NCBI RefSeq assembly: GCF_000383415.1
Contig: NZ_KB911256.1
Coordinates: forward strand, 496,001 to 560,000
Reading direction: 5' to 3'
From: Hyphomicrobium zavarzinii ATCC 27496
GTDB lineage: Bacteria > Pseudomonadota > Alphaproteobacteria > Rhizobiales > Hyphomicrobiaceae
Length of the DNA stretch: 64,000 nt
Of the stretch, positions 1-9,876 are shown piece after piece (positions within the stretch are counted from its first letter, which is position 1; each line of letters starts with the position of its first letter). The notes beneath the pieces are model-generated. The model did no database searches. It had not been told where the DNA came from and was given only the letters and a program-made list of their open reading frames with translations. A program made the translations under genes and the position numbers.

Positions 1-85
1 GACGATGATCGGCTTCCTGTTCCTGGTGACCTACTGGCCGGACCTCTCGCTCGCGCTGCCGCGCTGGCTCGGCATGATGCGATAG
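1..85 (+). CDS. C-terminal end of a membrane protein, possibly TRAP transporter large permease (DctM)
   Basis: Only the last 28 codons are inside the window, ending in TAG at 83-85. The visible residues form a hydrophobic stretch, then a Pro/Trp-containing tail (TYWPDLSLALPRWLG). TRAP large permease subunits commonly end this way, with a Leu-rich helix followed by a 'P-x-LSL-x-LP' tail. The family assignment is inference from a very short fragment. The gene lies on the strand opposite the serine-cycle operon and converges with it. Confidence 0.4.
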   Translation, partial: TMIGFLFLVTYWPDLSLALPRWLGMMR

Positions 86-120
86 AAAAACCCTCCCCCC
101 GCCTTTGCGGAGAGAGGGTT
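86..120 (-). terminator. Rho-independent terminator downstream of ppc
   Basis: An inverted repeat (AACCCTC at 89-95, GAGGGTT at 114-120) encloses an inner CCGC/GCGG stem at 99-110. Read on the minus strand, the hairpin runs into TTTTT (A-run at 86-90). It lies about 100 bases after the ppc stop, so it probably ends the serine-cycle transcript. It may also help stop the convergent plus-strand gene. Confidence 0.65.
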
Positions 121-217
121 AGGATGAGAGGCAGCCGCTTGTGCCGCGGCTTGCGCCCTCCCTGCAGGATTTCAAACCATCATCGTTCCGGGCGCTGTCT
201 GTCCGTAACGGGATGCA

Positions 218-3061
218 TCAGCCGAATGCGCCCCAGTGGTGCGAGATGCCCGTGCCGATCTCGCGCACGAGCTCGTAGGCCTTCTCCATCGGCTCCAGGA
301 TTTCCGTCTCGATGCGGCCGTAGTCGTCGATGCCCTTCGGAAGATACGTCGCCTTTTCGTTGAAGGCGGCGTCGTCGTAAGCGCCCGAGGCCCGCCGCGG
401 GAACGCCTGGCGCACCACGTTGATCACCTCGGGGATCTCGAGCCCGAGAGCTTGCCGAATGATCTGGTCGTGGGTGACCTCGTTGGTCGGCGTGAAGCGC
501 GGAAGCTGCGCGGTGAGAATGAAGATGCGCATGATCAGCGCCGCGCGGATCGCCTGAAGCAGATCGAGCTCCATGCGATGATCGTCGGGCAGCTTGCCGC
601 CTTCGAGGCCGATCTCCTCCAGAATGCCATGCAACTCGATGGCGTCGAGGCGAAGATAGTGGGCAAGGCCGTTGATCTTCTGGGCCCGGTCGTCGTCGAG
701 CAGGTGCTCGGCCAGGAACTTGAAGGCGCCGTCGAGATGCGGCTCCCGTGCCCAGGAAGCGCGCTGCGCCCAGAAGCCGGGATCGAACACGATGGCGTTG
801 ACGCCGACCGCGTTGAGGCTCGAAAGCTGCTTGGCACGCGCGATCATCTCGATCAACGGACGCAGGCGCTGCGATCTCTTCGCCATTTCGACGAAGCGCT
901 CGCGATCACTTCCCACTGCCGCGCCGAGCCCGGCCACCACGTTCGCCACATAGCCGAACTGCTGAAGGATGGCGTTGTTCGGAATGGCGCGCATGCGGGC
1001 GGGATCGCCGCGATCGGAGTGATGCTCGCCCTGCCTCTTGACCGGGCGTGAGCCCGTCTTGAACAGCAGGTTCGCGCCGAACGCGCCGAGCAGCGCCCGG
1101 TAGCCCGGATGCGCGAAGAGCTCCTGCTGGTAGTCGCGAAGACGGAGCTGGAAGTCGAGCGCGAGATTGGTGTCCGTGTAGAACGGATCCTCGCCCTCGC
1201 CCGGGTCCTTGCCGCTCATGACGATGGTGGCGAGCGCGCGCTGTGCGAACAGGCGGTTGGCAAAATAGAGATAGCCGTCGCCGCCCTGGAAGCTCGTCTC
1301 GTGCTTCACCGGCAGGCCGTGCCGGAAGAAGCGCCAGCGAGATTCGCCGGGGAACACGTAGCGCAGGCGCCGGCGGAGCGGGCCGGGATGCGCGCCGCGG
1401 CCCATGCTTTCGCCGTGCGTGGAGAAGATGAGCGTCTCGACGCCCGGAACGTTCGCCTTCCGCACCACTTCCGCAAGTCCGTGATGCAGGCGCTCATGCG
1501 CGAGGCCGGCCGCGATCTGGCCGATGAAGCGGCCCGCGTCCGAGTAGCCGGTCTGCACGGCAAGGCGGCCGCGCTTCGAGACGTACTCGCGATAGGCGTC
1601 GGTCGACAGCAGGCGCTCGATGAGGCGCGGGCCGGTCTCGAGCGCGGCCGGCGTCTCGAATAGCGGCGAGATGTCGACGATCTCCGAAACGCCGAACAGC
1701 TTGGCGAAATAGACGGCGATCAGGATCGTGGCCGGGCTTTCGCACTCCGCGATCAGGTAGCGGATGGGTGTGTCGGCGTCGAGATGCTTGGCGATCTGGG
1801 CGACCATCGCGAACTGGCGGATCGCGGTGGCGTTCTCGAGATCGAGCGTCTCGAAGTTCACATCCTCCGGCTTCACCGTGTTGATCATCTCGACGATGCG
1901 GGCCTGCGCCTGCCGCTCCGTGAGATTGCGCGTCCAGCTCTCGTGCACGAAGGCGCGGAACGCGTTGTTGATCTGCACCGCGTTGACGCGCACGTGGATG
2001 TGGCTCATGCCGAGGCCAGTGGCGCGCAGCAGGCCGGCGAGCGCCGTCACGGCGACCTTGGCCTTCTTGTCCTCCACCGTGTCCACGATCTGCTCGAACA
2101 GCGCGAGCAGCGGCTTGGCGCTGGTGATGGCGTGGCCGTCGCTTTGCGTGATGACGTTTGCGGCCTGCGCCAGCGTGAACCCGTCCTTGCCGACGGCGCT
2201 CAGCGCTTTGATCTGCGCTTCCGTTGCCGCGATCGCGAGATCGAGCTTGCCGGTCATCTGGCGCGTGAGCCGCTGGATCTCGCCGCCCTCGCCGAGCAGG
2301 GGCTTCAGCGCGAGAAAGCGCTCACGGATGTCCGCGAGCGCCGCCATCTTTTCCTTGAGGCGCACGATGAACGAGAACGACCACTTGATGTCCGTACGCC
2401 CGTCGAGGTCGTATCCCACCCACGACGCGAACGTTGCGAGCTGCGGGTCGGCCTTGAGCGCCTGGGCGCCATAGCTCGCGTAGGCGGTGTCGAAGAAGTC
2501 GGTCAGGAGGTCGAAATAGGCATCCCGCAAGCTGCGGATCGCGCTCTGGACGCGTGCGTGCTCGTACTCGAGCGTCAGGTTCGGATCGGGGCGATGCGGT
2601 AGCCCGATGGTCTGGCCCTCGGCCGAGCCGGAGATGGCGATCTCGGCCATCCGGTTCGAAAGGGCTTCCGACAGTCCGAACGTCGGATGCGCGGTGAACA
2701 CAATGCCGTTACGGGCGCGGGCAAAGCGCGCCTTGAATGCCTCGAAATCCTTGCCCGCTGCGGTCTGGGCCACGAAGTCGGAGAATTCTTTGCGGGTTGC
2801 AGCCTCGCTCTCCACGCCGATCTGCTCCTTGAGCAGGAGCGCGCGGTGGACGCAGGCGCTGTCCATCAGGCGCGTTGCGAGCGTTTTGAGATCGTCGAAG
2901 CTGATCGCGCCGGATTCGAGCTTTCTGGAAAGGTCGAAGGCGATCGCCACGATCGGATTGAGCGTCGGCTGATCGGGAATTTGCGAGCGAAGCGCCTTGA
3001 GCTCGGCGCGAAGGGCGGTTTCGTCGATCTTGGAATAGCCGGGGGACGGCTTGTTTGACAT
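218..3061 (-). CDS. ppc: Phosphoenolpyruvate carboxylase (serine-cycle type)
   Basis: Carboxylates PEP to oxaloacetate, the CO2-fixing step of the serine cycle. The protein is about 947 residues, normal for bacterial PEPC. The N-terminal catalytic His motif TAHPTFG is at residues 123-129, and the C-terminal half carries STHGESMGRGAHPG, equivalent to the Gly/Arg-rich active-site loop. The open frame extends 18 codons further upstream. I chose the ATG at 3061 because GGAG sits 8-9 bases before it and the family-like sequence starts there. It is the last gene of the sgaA-mcl-mtkA-mtkB-ppc set, after a 198-base gap from mtkB. The sequence type matches the PEPC of serine-cycle methylotrophs, which is reported to be insensitive to acetyl-CoA; that property is inferred here. 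Confidence 0.95.
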   Translation of the reverse strand: MSNKPSPGYSKIDETALRAELKALRSQIPDQPTLNPIVAIAFDLSRKLESGAISFDDLKTLATRLMDSACVHRALLLKEQIGVESEAATRKEFSDFVAQTAAGKDFEAFKARFARARNGIVFTAHPTFGLSEALSNRMAEIAISGSAEGQTIGLPHRPDPNLTLEYEHARVQSAIRSLRDAYFDLLTDFFDTAYASYGAQALKADPQLATFASWVGYDLDGRTDIKWSFSFIVRLKEKMAALADIRERFLALKPLLGEGGEIQRLTRQMTGKLDLAIAATEAQIKALSAVGKDGFTLAQAANVITQSDGHAITSAKPLLALFEQIVDTVEDKKAKVAVTALAGLLRATGLGMSHIHVRVNAVQINNAFRAFVHESWTRNLTERQAQARIVEMINTVKPEDVNFETLDLENATAIRQFAMVAQIAKHLDADTPIRYLIAECESPATILIAVYFAKLFGVSEIVDISPLFETPAALETGPRLIERLLSTDAYREYVSKRGRLAVQTGYSDAGRFIGQIAAGLAHERLHHGLAEVVRKANVPGVETLIFSTHGESMGRGAHPGPLRRRLRYVFPGESRWRFFRHGLPVKHETSFQGGDGYLYFANRLFAQRALATIVMSGKDPGEGEDPFYTDTNLALDFQLRLRDYQQELFAHPGYRALLGAFGANLLFKTGSRPVKRQGEHHSDRGDPARMRAIPNNAILQQFGYVANVVAGLGAAVGSDRERFVEMAKRSQRLRPLIEMIARAKQLSSLNAVGVNAIVFDPGFWAQRASWAREPHLDGAFKFLAEHLLDDDRAQKINGLAHYLRLDAIELHGILEEIGLEGGKLPDDHRMELDLLQAIRAALIMRIFILTAQLPRFTPTNEVTHDQIIRQALGLEIPEVINVVRQAFPRRASGAYDDAAFNEKATYLPKGIDDYGRIETEILEPMEKAYELVREIGTGISHHWGAFG

Positions 3062-3208
3062 CGTGTTCTCCACATCCGCCCCGGAATAGCGGGGCTCGCA
3101 TCTCGAGAGTCCCAAGGCAGGGAGAGGGGCCCGGCGGCCTTTCGGACCGCCGGGTCGTCTGAGCCGGATCTGCCATCGGGCGCAGCGCCAGCTCTGACCT
3201 AAAGTGCA

Positions 3209-3237
3209 TCCTGAGAAGTGGGAACCGCTTCTCAGGA
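3209..3237. repeat. Palindromic intergenic hairpin between mtkB and ppc
   Basis: TCCTGAGAAGTGG (3209-3221) and CCGCTTCTCAGGA (3225-3237) form a 13-bp stem with one G-T pair and a GAA loop. No T-run follows on either strand. It resembles the short palindromes with an 'AGTGGGAACCG' core that are dispersed in Hyphomicrobiales genomes. It may stabilise or attenuate the transcript between mtkB and ppc. Confidence 0.6.
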
Positions 3238-3259
3238 ATGAGCACGTAAGCGCAGGGCC

Positions 3260-4156
<897 letters not shown>

Positions 4157-4168
4157 TCTCGTTCCTCC

Positions 4169-5338
4169 CTACGCGGCATTCTTGGCTGCGGACACAGCCT
4201 TGTTCGCGGCGTCTGCCAGCGTCTCCGCGCTGATCATGGTGAGGCCGCTCTGATCGATGATCTTGCGGCCCTCCTCGACGTTGGTGCCAGCGAGGCGCAC
4301 GACGATCGGAATCTTGATGTCGAGCTCCTTGATGGCGTCGACGACGCCCTTGGCCACCCAGTCGCAGCGGTTGATGCCGGCGAACACGTTGACGAGGATC
4401 GCCTTCACGTTCTTGTCGCGCAGCACCGCCTTGAACGACTTCGTCACGCGCTCGGGGCTTGCGCCGCCGCCGATGTCGAGGAAGTTCGCGGGCTCGCCGC
4501 CGGCCAGCTTGATCATGTCGAGCGTGGCCATGGCGAGGCCGGCGCCGTTCACGATGCAGCCGATGTCGCCATCGAGGCCGACGTAGGAAAGACCGCGGTC
4601 GTTGGCGTAGGTCTCGCGCGGATCCTCCTGGCTCTTGTCGCGCAGCTCCGCGATCTGCGGACGGCGGAAGAGCGCGTTCTCGTCGAAGCTCATCTTCGCG
4701 TCGAGCGCGACGACCTGCTTCTGCTTGGTGATGACGAGCGGGTTGATCTCGAGCATCGAGGCGTCGAGGTCGCGGAAGGCGCGGTAGCAGCCGAGGATGA
4801 CACGCTCGAGCTTGCTGATGATCTCCGGCTCTGCGCCGAGACCGAATGCGACTTCACGAGCCTGAAAGCCCTGCATGCCGACCGCGGGATCGACCTGCAC
4901 CTTGATGATGGTGTCGGGCTGGCTGTGGGAGATTTCCTCGATGTCCATGCCGCCAGCCGCCGACGAGACGACGACGATGCGCTCGGCGGCACGGTCCATC
5001 ACGAAGGAGAGATAGATCTCCTTGTCGATGTCGGTCGCTTCCTCGATGTAGAGGCGCGAGACGAGCTTGCCCGAGGGCCCGGTCTGCACCGTAACGAGCT
5101 TCTTGCCGAGCAGGCCTTCGGCCGCGCTCTCGATCTCGCTATCGGACTTGCAGACCTTGATGCCGCCGGCCTTGCCGCGCGCACCTGAGTGGATCTGGGC
5201 CTTGACGACCCACCGCGATCCACCGATTTCGTTGGCGCGGTAGACGGCCTGTTCCGGGCTGTAGGCGAGGCCACCGCGCGGAACGGGCACGTTGAACTTC
5301 GAAAGAAGCTCCTTTGCCTGGTACTCGTGAATGTCCAT
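4169..5338 (-). CDS. mtkA: Malate thiokinase (malate-CoA ligase) beta subunit
   Basis: This is the ATP-grasp/beta subunit of malate-CoA ligase, 389 residues. It begins with the [12 protein letters not shown] motif typical of SucC-like proteins, followed by an ATP-grasp domain ([16 protein letters not shown] near residues 44-59) and a C-terminal ligase domain with GGGASPERV and [11 protein letters not shown]. The ATG is preceded by AAGGAGG at ideal spacing. It lies 39 bases after mcl and 12 bases before mtkB, so translation is probably coupled. A housekeeping succinyl-CoA synthetase is the alternative, but the serine-cycle neighbours on both sides argue for malate. Confidence 0.93.
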   Translation of the reverse strand: MDIHEYQAKELLSKFNVPVPRGGLAYSPEQAVYRANEIGGSRWVVKAQIHSGARGKAGGIKVCKSDSEIESAAEGLLGKKLVTVQTGPSGKLVSRLYIEEATDIDKEIYLSFVMDRAAERIVVVSSAAGGMDIEEISHSQPDTIIKVQVDPAVGMQGFQAREVAFGLGAEPEIISKLERVILGCYRAFRDLDASMLEINPLVITKQKQVVALDAKMSFDENALFRRPQIAELRDKSQEDPRETYANDRGLSYVGLDGDIGCIVNGAGLAMATLDMIKLAGGEPANFLDIGGGASPERVTKSFKAVLRDKNVKAILVNVFAGINRCDWVAKGVVDAIKELDIKIPIVVRLAGTNVEEGRKIIDQSGLTMISAETLADAANKAVSAAKNAA

Positions 5339-5377
5339 TTCGGACCTCCTTGGGTGTTTCCTGCAGGCTGCCTGTTC

Positions 5378-6334
5378 TTATTTTGCGCGGGCTGCTTCCG
5401 CGGCCTTGATTGCGGCGGCCGTGGCGATGAGGTTCTTCGCCATCTTCTCTGAGGCGGCGTCGATCATCTTGCCGTCGAGCGAAGCAGCGCCCTTGCCCTG
5501 AGCCTCGGCTTCCTTGAGGGCGACGAGGATGCGCTCGGCGCGCTCCACTTCCTTCGCGGTGGGCGAGTAGATCTCGTTGGCGAGCTCGATCTGCGAGGGA
5601 TGGATGGCCCACTTGCCTTCCATGCCGAGAGCGGCGCCGCGGCGCGCAGCGGCCTTATAGCCTTCCGGATCGTCGATGCCGCCGAACGGGCCGTCGATGG
5701 GACGCAGGCCGAACGCGCGGCAGGCGACCGTCATGCGCGACAGCGGGAAGTGCCACTGGTCGCCCGGATAGTCGGGGTTCAGGCCGCCGATGACGACGGT
5801 ACGGGCCTTGTTGAAGGCCGAGTAGTCGGCAACGCCGAAGTGCATGGACTCGAGGCGGCTGTTGGCCGACGCGATCGCCTCGACGTTGGCCATGCCGAGC
5901 GGGGTCTCGATGAGGGCTTCGGTGCCGATCTGGTTCTTGAGGCCCTTGGCAACCTCGATCTGGCTGACGATGCACTCGACCGTGTAGACGTCGGCCGGGA
6001 CGCCGACCTTCGGGATGAGGATGGTGTCGAGCTTCGAGCCGGCCTGCTCCACGATGTCGACGACGTCGCGATACATGTAGTGCGTGTCGAGGCCGTTGAT
6101 GCGGACGGAGACGCTCTTGCCAGCGCCCTTCCAGTCGAGATCGTTGAGGGCCTGGATGATGTTCTTGCGGGCCTGCTCCTTCTCGGGCGGAGCGACGGCG
6201 TCTTCGCAATCGAGGAACACGTAGTCAGCGGCGCTCTTGATTGCGCGATCGATCATCGTCGGGTTCGAGCCCGGAACGGCGAGATACGAACGCTGCAAGC
6301 GCTGCTTACGCGTGGGGTAGAGAGTGAAGCTCAT
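5378..6334 (-). CDS. mcl: L-malyl-CoA lyase (CitE/HpcH superfamily)
   Basis: Cleaves malyl-CoA to acetyl-CoA and glyoxylate, closing the serine cycle. The 318 residues from the chosen ATG match malyl-CoA lyases of methylotrophs: start TLYPTRKQRLQRSYLAVPGS, metal/substrate acidic motif FLDCEDAVAP (residues 40-49), then ETPLGMANVEAI and FGVADYSA. The open frame continues 67 codons upstream into low-quality Arg/Ser-rich sequence, so I place the start at 6334, with GAGGAA upstream. It lies between sgaA (140-base gap with a hairpin) and mtkA (39 bases). Confidence 0.93.
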   Translation of the reverse strand: MSFTLYPTRKQRLQRSYLAVPGSNPTMIDRAIKSAADYVFLDCEDAVAPPEKEQARKNIIQALNDLDWKGAGKSVSVRINGLDTHYMYRDVVDIVEQAGSKLDTILIPKVGVPADVYTVECIVSQIEVAKGLKNQIGTEALIETPLGMANVEAIASANSRLESMHFGVADYSAFNKARTVVIGGLNPDYPGDQWHFPLSRMTVACRAFGLRPIDGPFGGIDDPEGYKAAARRGAALGMEGKWAIHPSQIELANEIYSPTAKEVERAERILVALKEAEAQGKGAASLDGKMIDAASEKMAKNLIATAAAIKAAEAARAK

Positions 6335-6438
6335 GGGGGCGTTTCCTCTGAGTAAGACGTTTATTCTGGATACGAAAGCGGAACGGTCCGAAACGGCCCG
6401 AGACCGGGGGACACGTCGATGTGTGGTGGAGATTGAGG

Positions 6439-6467
6439 AAAGGCGGCGCGCGAGATGCGCGCCGCCT
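6439..6467 (-). terminator. Perfect 12-bp hairpin just after sgaA (attenuator or terminator)
   Basis: AAGGCGGCGCGC (6439-6450) and its exact complement (6456-6467) flank a 5-base loop, seven bases past the sgaA stop. On the minus strand only a weak CTTTCC follows. It may be a partial terminator or an RNA-stability element that keeps sgaA mRNA more abundant than the downstream mcl-mtkAB-ppc message. Confidence 0.55.
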
Positions 6468-6473
6468 TGAAGA

Positions 6474-7676
6474 TCAAGCAGCCTTGGAGAGAGCGGGCTT
6501 GGTCGCCGTCTTGCTGAAGTACTCAGCCGCAGCACCGGTGCCCGAGCCGAACTTGATCGGCACGCCGCAATCCTTGAGCGTCATTTCGACGTTGAACAGG
6601 GCGCTGCCGATCATGCCCTCGTCGAGGGCGCCGAGGTGACCGATGCGGAACACGCGGCCGTTGAGCTTGTTGAGGCCGGTTCCGAGCGACGTGTTGTAAC
6701 GGTAGTAAGCCGTCTTCAGCACGTTGTTGGCATCGATGCCCTCAGGCACGACGATCGCGGACACCGTGTCCGAGTGCCACTTCGGCTCCTTGGCGCAGAG
6801 CTTGAGGCCCCAGGCGTCGACCGCAGCGCGCACGCCCGAGGCGAGACGCGTGTGGCGGGCAACGATGTTATCGATGCCTTCGGCGAAGATCAGGTTGAGC
6901 GAAGCGCGCAGGCCGCGGATGAGCTGCGTGGCCGGCGTGTAGGGGAAGAAGCCAAGATCGTTGGTCTTGATCATGTCTTCCCAGGAGAAGAAGCAGCGGT
7001 TCATGCGGCCGTTGAGGCTCTTGTTGGCGTCGAGAGCCTTCTGGCTGACGGCGAGGATGCCGAGGCCCGTCGGAAGCATGAAGCCCTTCTGCGAGCCGGA
7101 GACGCAAGCGTCAACGCCCCACTCGCCCATGCGCATGTCGAGCGAGCCGACCGACGAGACGCCGTCGACGAAGAGGAGCGCGGGGTGCTTGGCGGCATCG
7201 AGCGCCTTGCGCACGCCGGCGATGTCGGAGGACACGCCCGTCGCGGTCTCGTTGTGCGTCGCGAACACGGCCTTGATCTCGTGCGCGGTGTCCTTGGCGA
7301 GGATGTCGGCATACTTCTCGAGCGGAACGCCCGTGCCCCACTCCTCGTCACAAAGAACGACCTTGAGGCCGAGGCGCTCTGCCATGTCGACCCAGAGCAG
7401 CGAGAACTGGCCGAAGCGGCTCATCAGAACCTTGTCGCCGACGGCGAGGGTGTTGGTGATGGCCGACTCCCAGGCGCCCGTACCGGACGAGGGGAAGATG
7501 AAAACGCGGCCGTCCTTCATCTTGAAGACCTTCTTCAGGTCCTCGAAGATCGGCAGCGTGAACTTCGGGAATTCGGGGCTGCGCATGTCCTCCATGGGGA
7601 TGTTCATCGCCATGCGGACGGCATCGGGAACATTGGTCGGGCCAGGAATGAAGAGGTGCGGCGTCACCATGGTCAT
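6474..7676 (-). CDS. sgaA: Serine-glyoxylate aminotransferase
   Basis: Transfers the amino group of serine to glyoxylate, giving hydroxypyruvate and glycine, a central serine-cycle step. The 400 residues are a class V PLP aminotransferase: HLFIPGPTNVPD at the N-terminus, SSGTGAWE phosphate-binding loop (63-70), HNETATGV (141-148), FVDGVSSVGS (169-178) and the PLP lysine in GSQKGF (K197). An ATG at 7676 has GGAGGAG at good spacing; another ATG lies two codons inside, and an upstream in-frame start is poorly supported. It is the first gene of the operon, behind a 416-base region rich in repeats. Confidence 0.95.
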   Translation of the reverse strand: MTMVTPHLFIPGPTNVPDAVRMAMNIPMEDMRSPEFPKFTLPIFEDLKKVFKMKDGRVFIFPSSGTGAWESAITNTLAVGDKVLMSRFGQFSLLWVDMAERLGLKVVLCDEEWGTGVPLEKYADILAKDTAHEIKAVFATHNETATGVSSDIAGVRKALDAAKHPALLFVDGVSSVGSLDMRMGEWGVDACVSGSQKGFMLPTGLGILAVSQKALDANKSLNGRMNRCFFSWEDMIKTNDLGFFPYTPATQLIRGLRASLNLIFAEGIDNIVARHTRLASGVRAAVDAWGLKLCAKEPKWHSDTVSAIVVPEGIDANNVLKTAYYRYNTSLGTGLNKLNGRVFRIGHLGALDEGMIGSALFNVEMTLKDCGVPIKFGSGTGAAAEYFSKTATKPALSKAA

Positions 7677-7763
7677 AGTCGTCTCCTCCAGAGTCGAGCT
7701 TCGAGTTTTTTGCCCCAATCTTAGCTTCTTGGTTGCGAAGCGTCAGCCCATAGCGGCCGGGCG

Positions 7764-7807
7764 TCGCGCAAAAAGGTCAAACTAGCGCGGCTCGCGCAAA
7801 AAAGGTC
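7764..7807. repeat. Direct repeat (TCGCGCAAAAAGGTC) upstream of sgaA
   Basis: TCGCGCAAAAAGGTC at 7764-7778 recurs as the same sequence with one extra A at 7792-7807, so the start-to-start period is 28 bases. The copies lie about 90-130 bases before the sgaA ATG. A spacing close to whole helical turns and the identity of the copies suggest paired sites for a transcription factor. Confidence 0.6.
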
Positions 7808-7960
7808 CGTGTCCTTCATTGCGAGAGCGTTGAGTTCACTGTGCGTCGTGATTGGTCTCCGGATGAGCTACCGGTTGGATGCGCTGAGCGCCTTGAAGGC
7901 AACTCGTAAGCATCCTCTTAACGGTGCACAACACCCGGAGGGGCGACGTCAGAAAATCTC

Positions 7961-8029
7961 TTGGGTAGGCTTATGAGCGGTGTTGCCTGCGGTGGGAATT
8001 GCCCACTTGGGTAGTTTTAGGCCTACCCA
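7961..8029. repeat. Three TGGGTAG elements and a nested GTGGG/CCCAC palindrome
   Basis: TTGGGTAG occurs at 7961-7968 and 8007-8014, and its 7-base complement CTACCCA at 8023-8029. The outer copies make an inverted repeat (GGGTAGGC 7963-7970, GCCTACCC 8021-8028). Between them is GTGGG (7992-7996) facing CCCAC (8002-8006). These may be operator sites or a long-range RNA fold after the regulator gene. Confidence 0.5.
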
Positions 8030-8092
8030 CCCTGCGGCTTAAGTGCTTCGAGCAGAAACCCAAACCGGTTATCCGACAAGACGCGGGAAGTA

Positions 8093-8725
8093 TCAACGGT
8101 CATCGCGCACGGATTGCCGTGCCATGAACAGCGCGACCGCCATCGCGCGATTGTTGACGTTGAGCTTATCGTACAGGTTTTTCAGGTGGTACTTCACCGT
8201 ATTGCGCGAGATGCCGATACGGGCCGCGATCTGAAGATTGGACCAGCCGTCCGCCAGCGCTGCGAGCAGCTCGCGCTCGCGCACAGTGAGCACGTCGAGC
8301 GGATCCTTGCTCGCTGCATCGATGTCTACGTACGGAAACGAAACACGCCCGTGCGAAACGGTCGAGATCGCCTCGAGCAGAACCTCGGGCTCGTCGCTCT
8401 TCGACATGAAGCCCCACGCGCCCGCCTTGATGGTGCGGCGCAGCACTTCGGTGCCCGGCTCGCCCGTGTAGACGATGGAGCGGACTGAGAGGTCGCGTTT
8501 CTTGATCTCGGACAGCAGATCGCCTCCGATCATGTCGGGAAGCTGCCAGCCGATGATGGCGATGTCGACGGCCTGGCTTTCCATGAGGTTGAGCAGGGCC
8601 GCCCCTGTTGCGACGGCGGCCACCACCGTGAAACGTCCGTCTCGCGAGATGATATCGACGAGCCCCGTGCGAACGACGGGGTTCTTGTCGGCGATGGCGA
8701 TGTTGCGGCGGCTCTCTGTCGGCAT
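8093..8725 (-). CDS. LuxR/NarL-type transcriptional regulator with a degenerate receiver domain
   Basis: 210 residues: an N-terminal receiver-like fold (about 8-125) and a C-terminal LuxR helix-turn-helix (about 145-205, LTVREREL...ISRNTVKYHLKNLYDKLNV). The receiver keeps one acidic pocket residue (D13, in ADKNP), the switch Thr (T87 in YTG) and the Lys (K109), but the position of the phosphorylated Asp is Gly (G59 in AIIGWQLP). It is therefore unlikely to be switched by ordinary phosphorylation. It lies upstream of, and in the same direction as, the serine-cycle operon, so it is a candidate regulator of that operon; this is inference. The ribosome site is weak. Confidence 0.85.
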   Translation of the reverse strand: MPTESRRNIAIADKNPVVRTGLVDIISRDGRFTVVAAVATGAALLNLMESQAVDIAIIGWQLPDMIGGDLLSEIKKRDLSVRSIVYTGEPGTEVLRRTIKAGAWGFMSKSDEPEVLLEAISTVSHGRVSFPYVDIDAASKDPLDVLTVRERELLAALADGWSNLQIAARIGISRNTVKYHLKNLYDKLNVNNRAMAVALFMARQSVRDDR

Positions 8726-8854
8726 GATGGTTACTTTATCCGCCCAAGCTGCGCCGGAGCCAGCGCGAACCGCCGGTATGGCGAATGCGCCGCGCGTCAG
8801 CTGTACGCAGGATTAAGCATGAGTCGTCGGCCCGCGGGCGATCCCCGGTCAATC

Positions 8855-9823
8855 TCAGGCGCCTGGCTCGCGAAAAGATGTGGTGGCCCGCACCAGCTCG
8901 TGGATGATGCCGGGCTCGGTCATGGCGTGTCCCGCGTCGGCTACGATACGCAACTCGGCAGAGGGCAGCGCTTTTTTGAGGTCCCAGGCATTACGGACAG
9001 GCGTCACCACGTCGTAGCGCCCGTGCACCAGAACGGCTGGAATGCCGTCTGCCTTGTGAGCCTGCTTCAGAAGAGCGCCGTCCTCTGAGAGAAAGCCGCG
9101 GTTGAAGAAGTAGTGGCACTCGATGCGGGCGAACGCGAGGGCATAGGCCGGATTGGCGAACGAGCGCACCCGGATCGGATCCTCGATGAGCGAAAGCGTC
9201 GTCCCCTCCCACACGCTCCAGGCTTCGGCGGCGGGAATGTGGACGCGCGGATCGGGATCGGTGAGGCGCCTGTAATAGGCCGCGATCATGTCGCCGCGCT
9301 CCTCCGGCGGAATGATGCGCTCGAAAGCGTCCCACGCCTCGGGAAACAGGTGGCTGCAGCCGTTCTGATAAAACCAGTCGAGTTCGCTCTTGCGCAACAG
9401 GAAGATGCCGCGCAGCACCATCGAGGTCACGCGCGCGGGATGCGTTTCGGCATAGGCCAGCGCCAGCGTCGAGCCCCACGAGCCGCCGAACAGTTGCCAG
9501 CGCTCGATATCGAGGTGGTGCCGCAGACGCTCCATGTCCGCGACCAGATGCCAGGTCGTGTTGTTCTCGATCGAGGCGTTGGGCCGGGATTTGCCGCAGC
9601 CGCGCTGATCCAGCAGGATGATGCGGTAGTGTCTCGGGTCGTGGAAGCGGCGCATGGCGGGATTGCACCCTCCGCCAGGCCCTCCGTGCACGATCAGCAC
9701 CGGCGCGCCGCGCGGGTTTCCGCACTCCGCGTAATAGAGCGTGTGCCCGTCGCCCGTTTCGAGAAACCCGTCGTTGAACAGGTCGCGCGGCGGATAGAGT
9801 GTAAGACGCTCTCGGGACGACAT
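8855..9823 (-). CDS. pip: Proline iminopeptidase
   Basis: Cytoplasmic alpha/beta-hydrolase that removes N-terminal proline from peptides. The 322 residues show the family hallmarks: LYPPRDLFNDGFL near the start, the oxyanion motif HGGPGGGCNP, LLDQRGCGKSRP, the nucleophile elbow GGSWGS, a late catalytic Asp in GRYDVVTPV and His in DAGHAM. GGAAAG lies just before the ATG. It looks monocistronic, 53 bases from the end of the intergenic segment that follows the symporter gene. Confidence 0.92.
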   Translation of the reverse strand: MSSRERLTLYPPRDLFNDGFLETGDGHTLYYAECGNPRGAPVLIVHGGPGGGCNPAMRRFHDPRHYRIILLDQRGCGKSRPNASIENNTTWHLVADMERLRHHLDIERWQLFGGSWGSTLALAYAETHPARVTSMVLRGIFLLRKSELDWFYQNGCSHLFPEAWDAFERIIPPEERGDMIAAYYRRLTDPDPRVHIPAAEAWSVWEGTTLSLIEDPIRVRSFANPAYALAFARIECHYFFNRGFLSEDGALLKQAHKADGIPAVLVHGRYDVVTPVRNAWDLKKALPSAELRIVADAGHAMTEPGIIHELVRATTSFREPGA

Positions 9824-9876
9824 CGGCTTTCCAATTCACTTGCGGTGCCCTGAGCGCGCAAGGCCCCGCAGGGCGG

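Larger units (their letters stand above)
7677..8092 (-). promoter_or_regulatory. Gene-free, repeat-rich region upstream of sgaA
   Basis: No convincing gene lies in these 416 bases between the LuxR-type regulator and sgaA, both read on the minus strand. The region holds two groups of repeats, listed separately: a 15/16-base direct repeat near sgaA, and three copies of a (T)TGGGTAG element further out. It is the likely promoter/leader of the serine-cycle operon. I could not assign convincing -35/-10 boxes. Confidence 0.55.
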
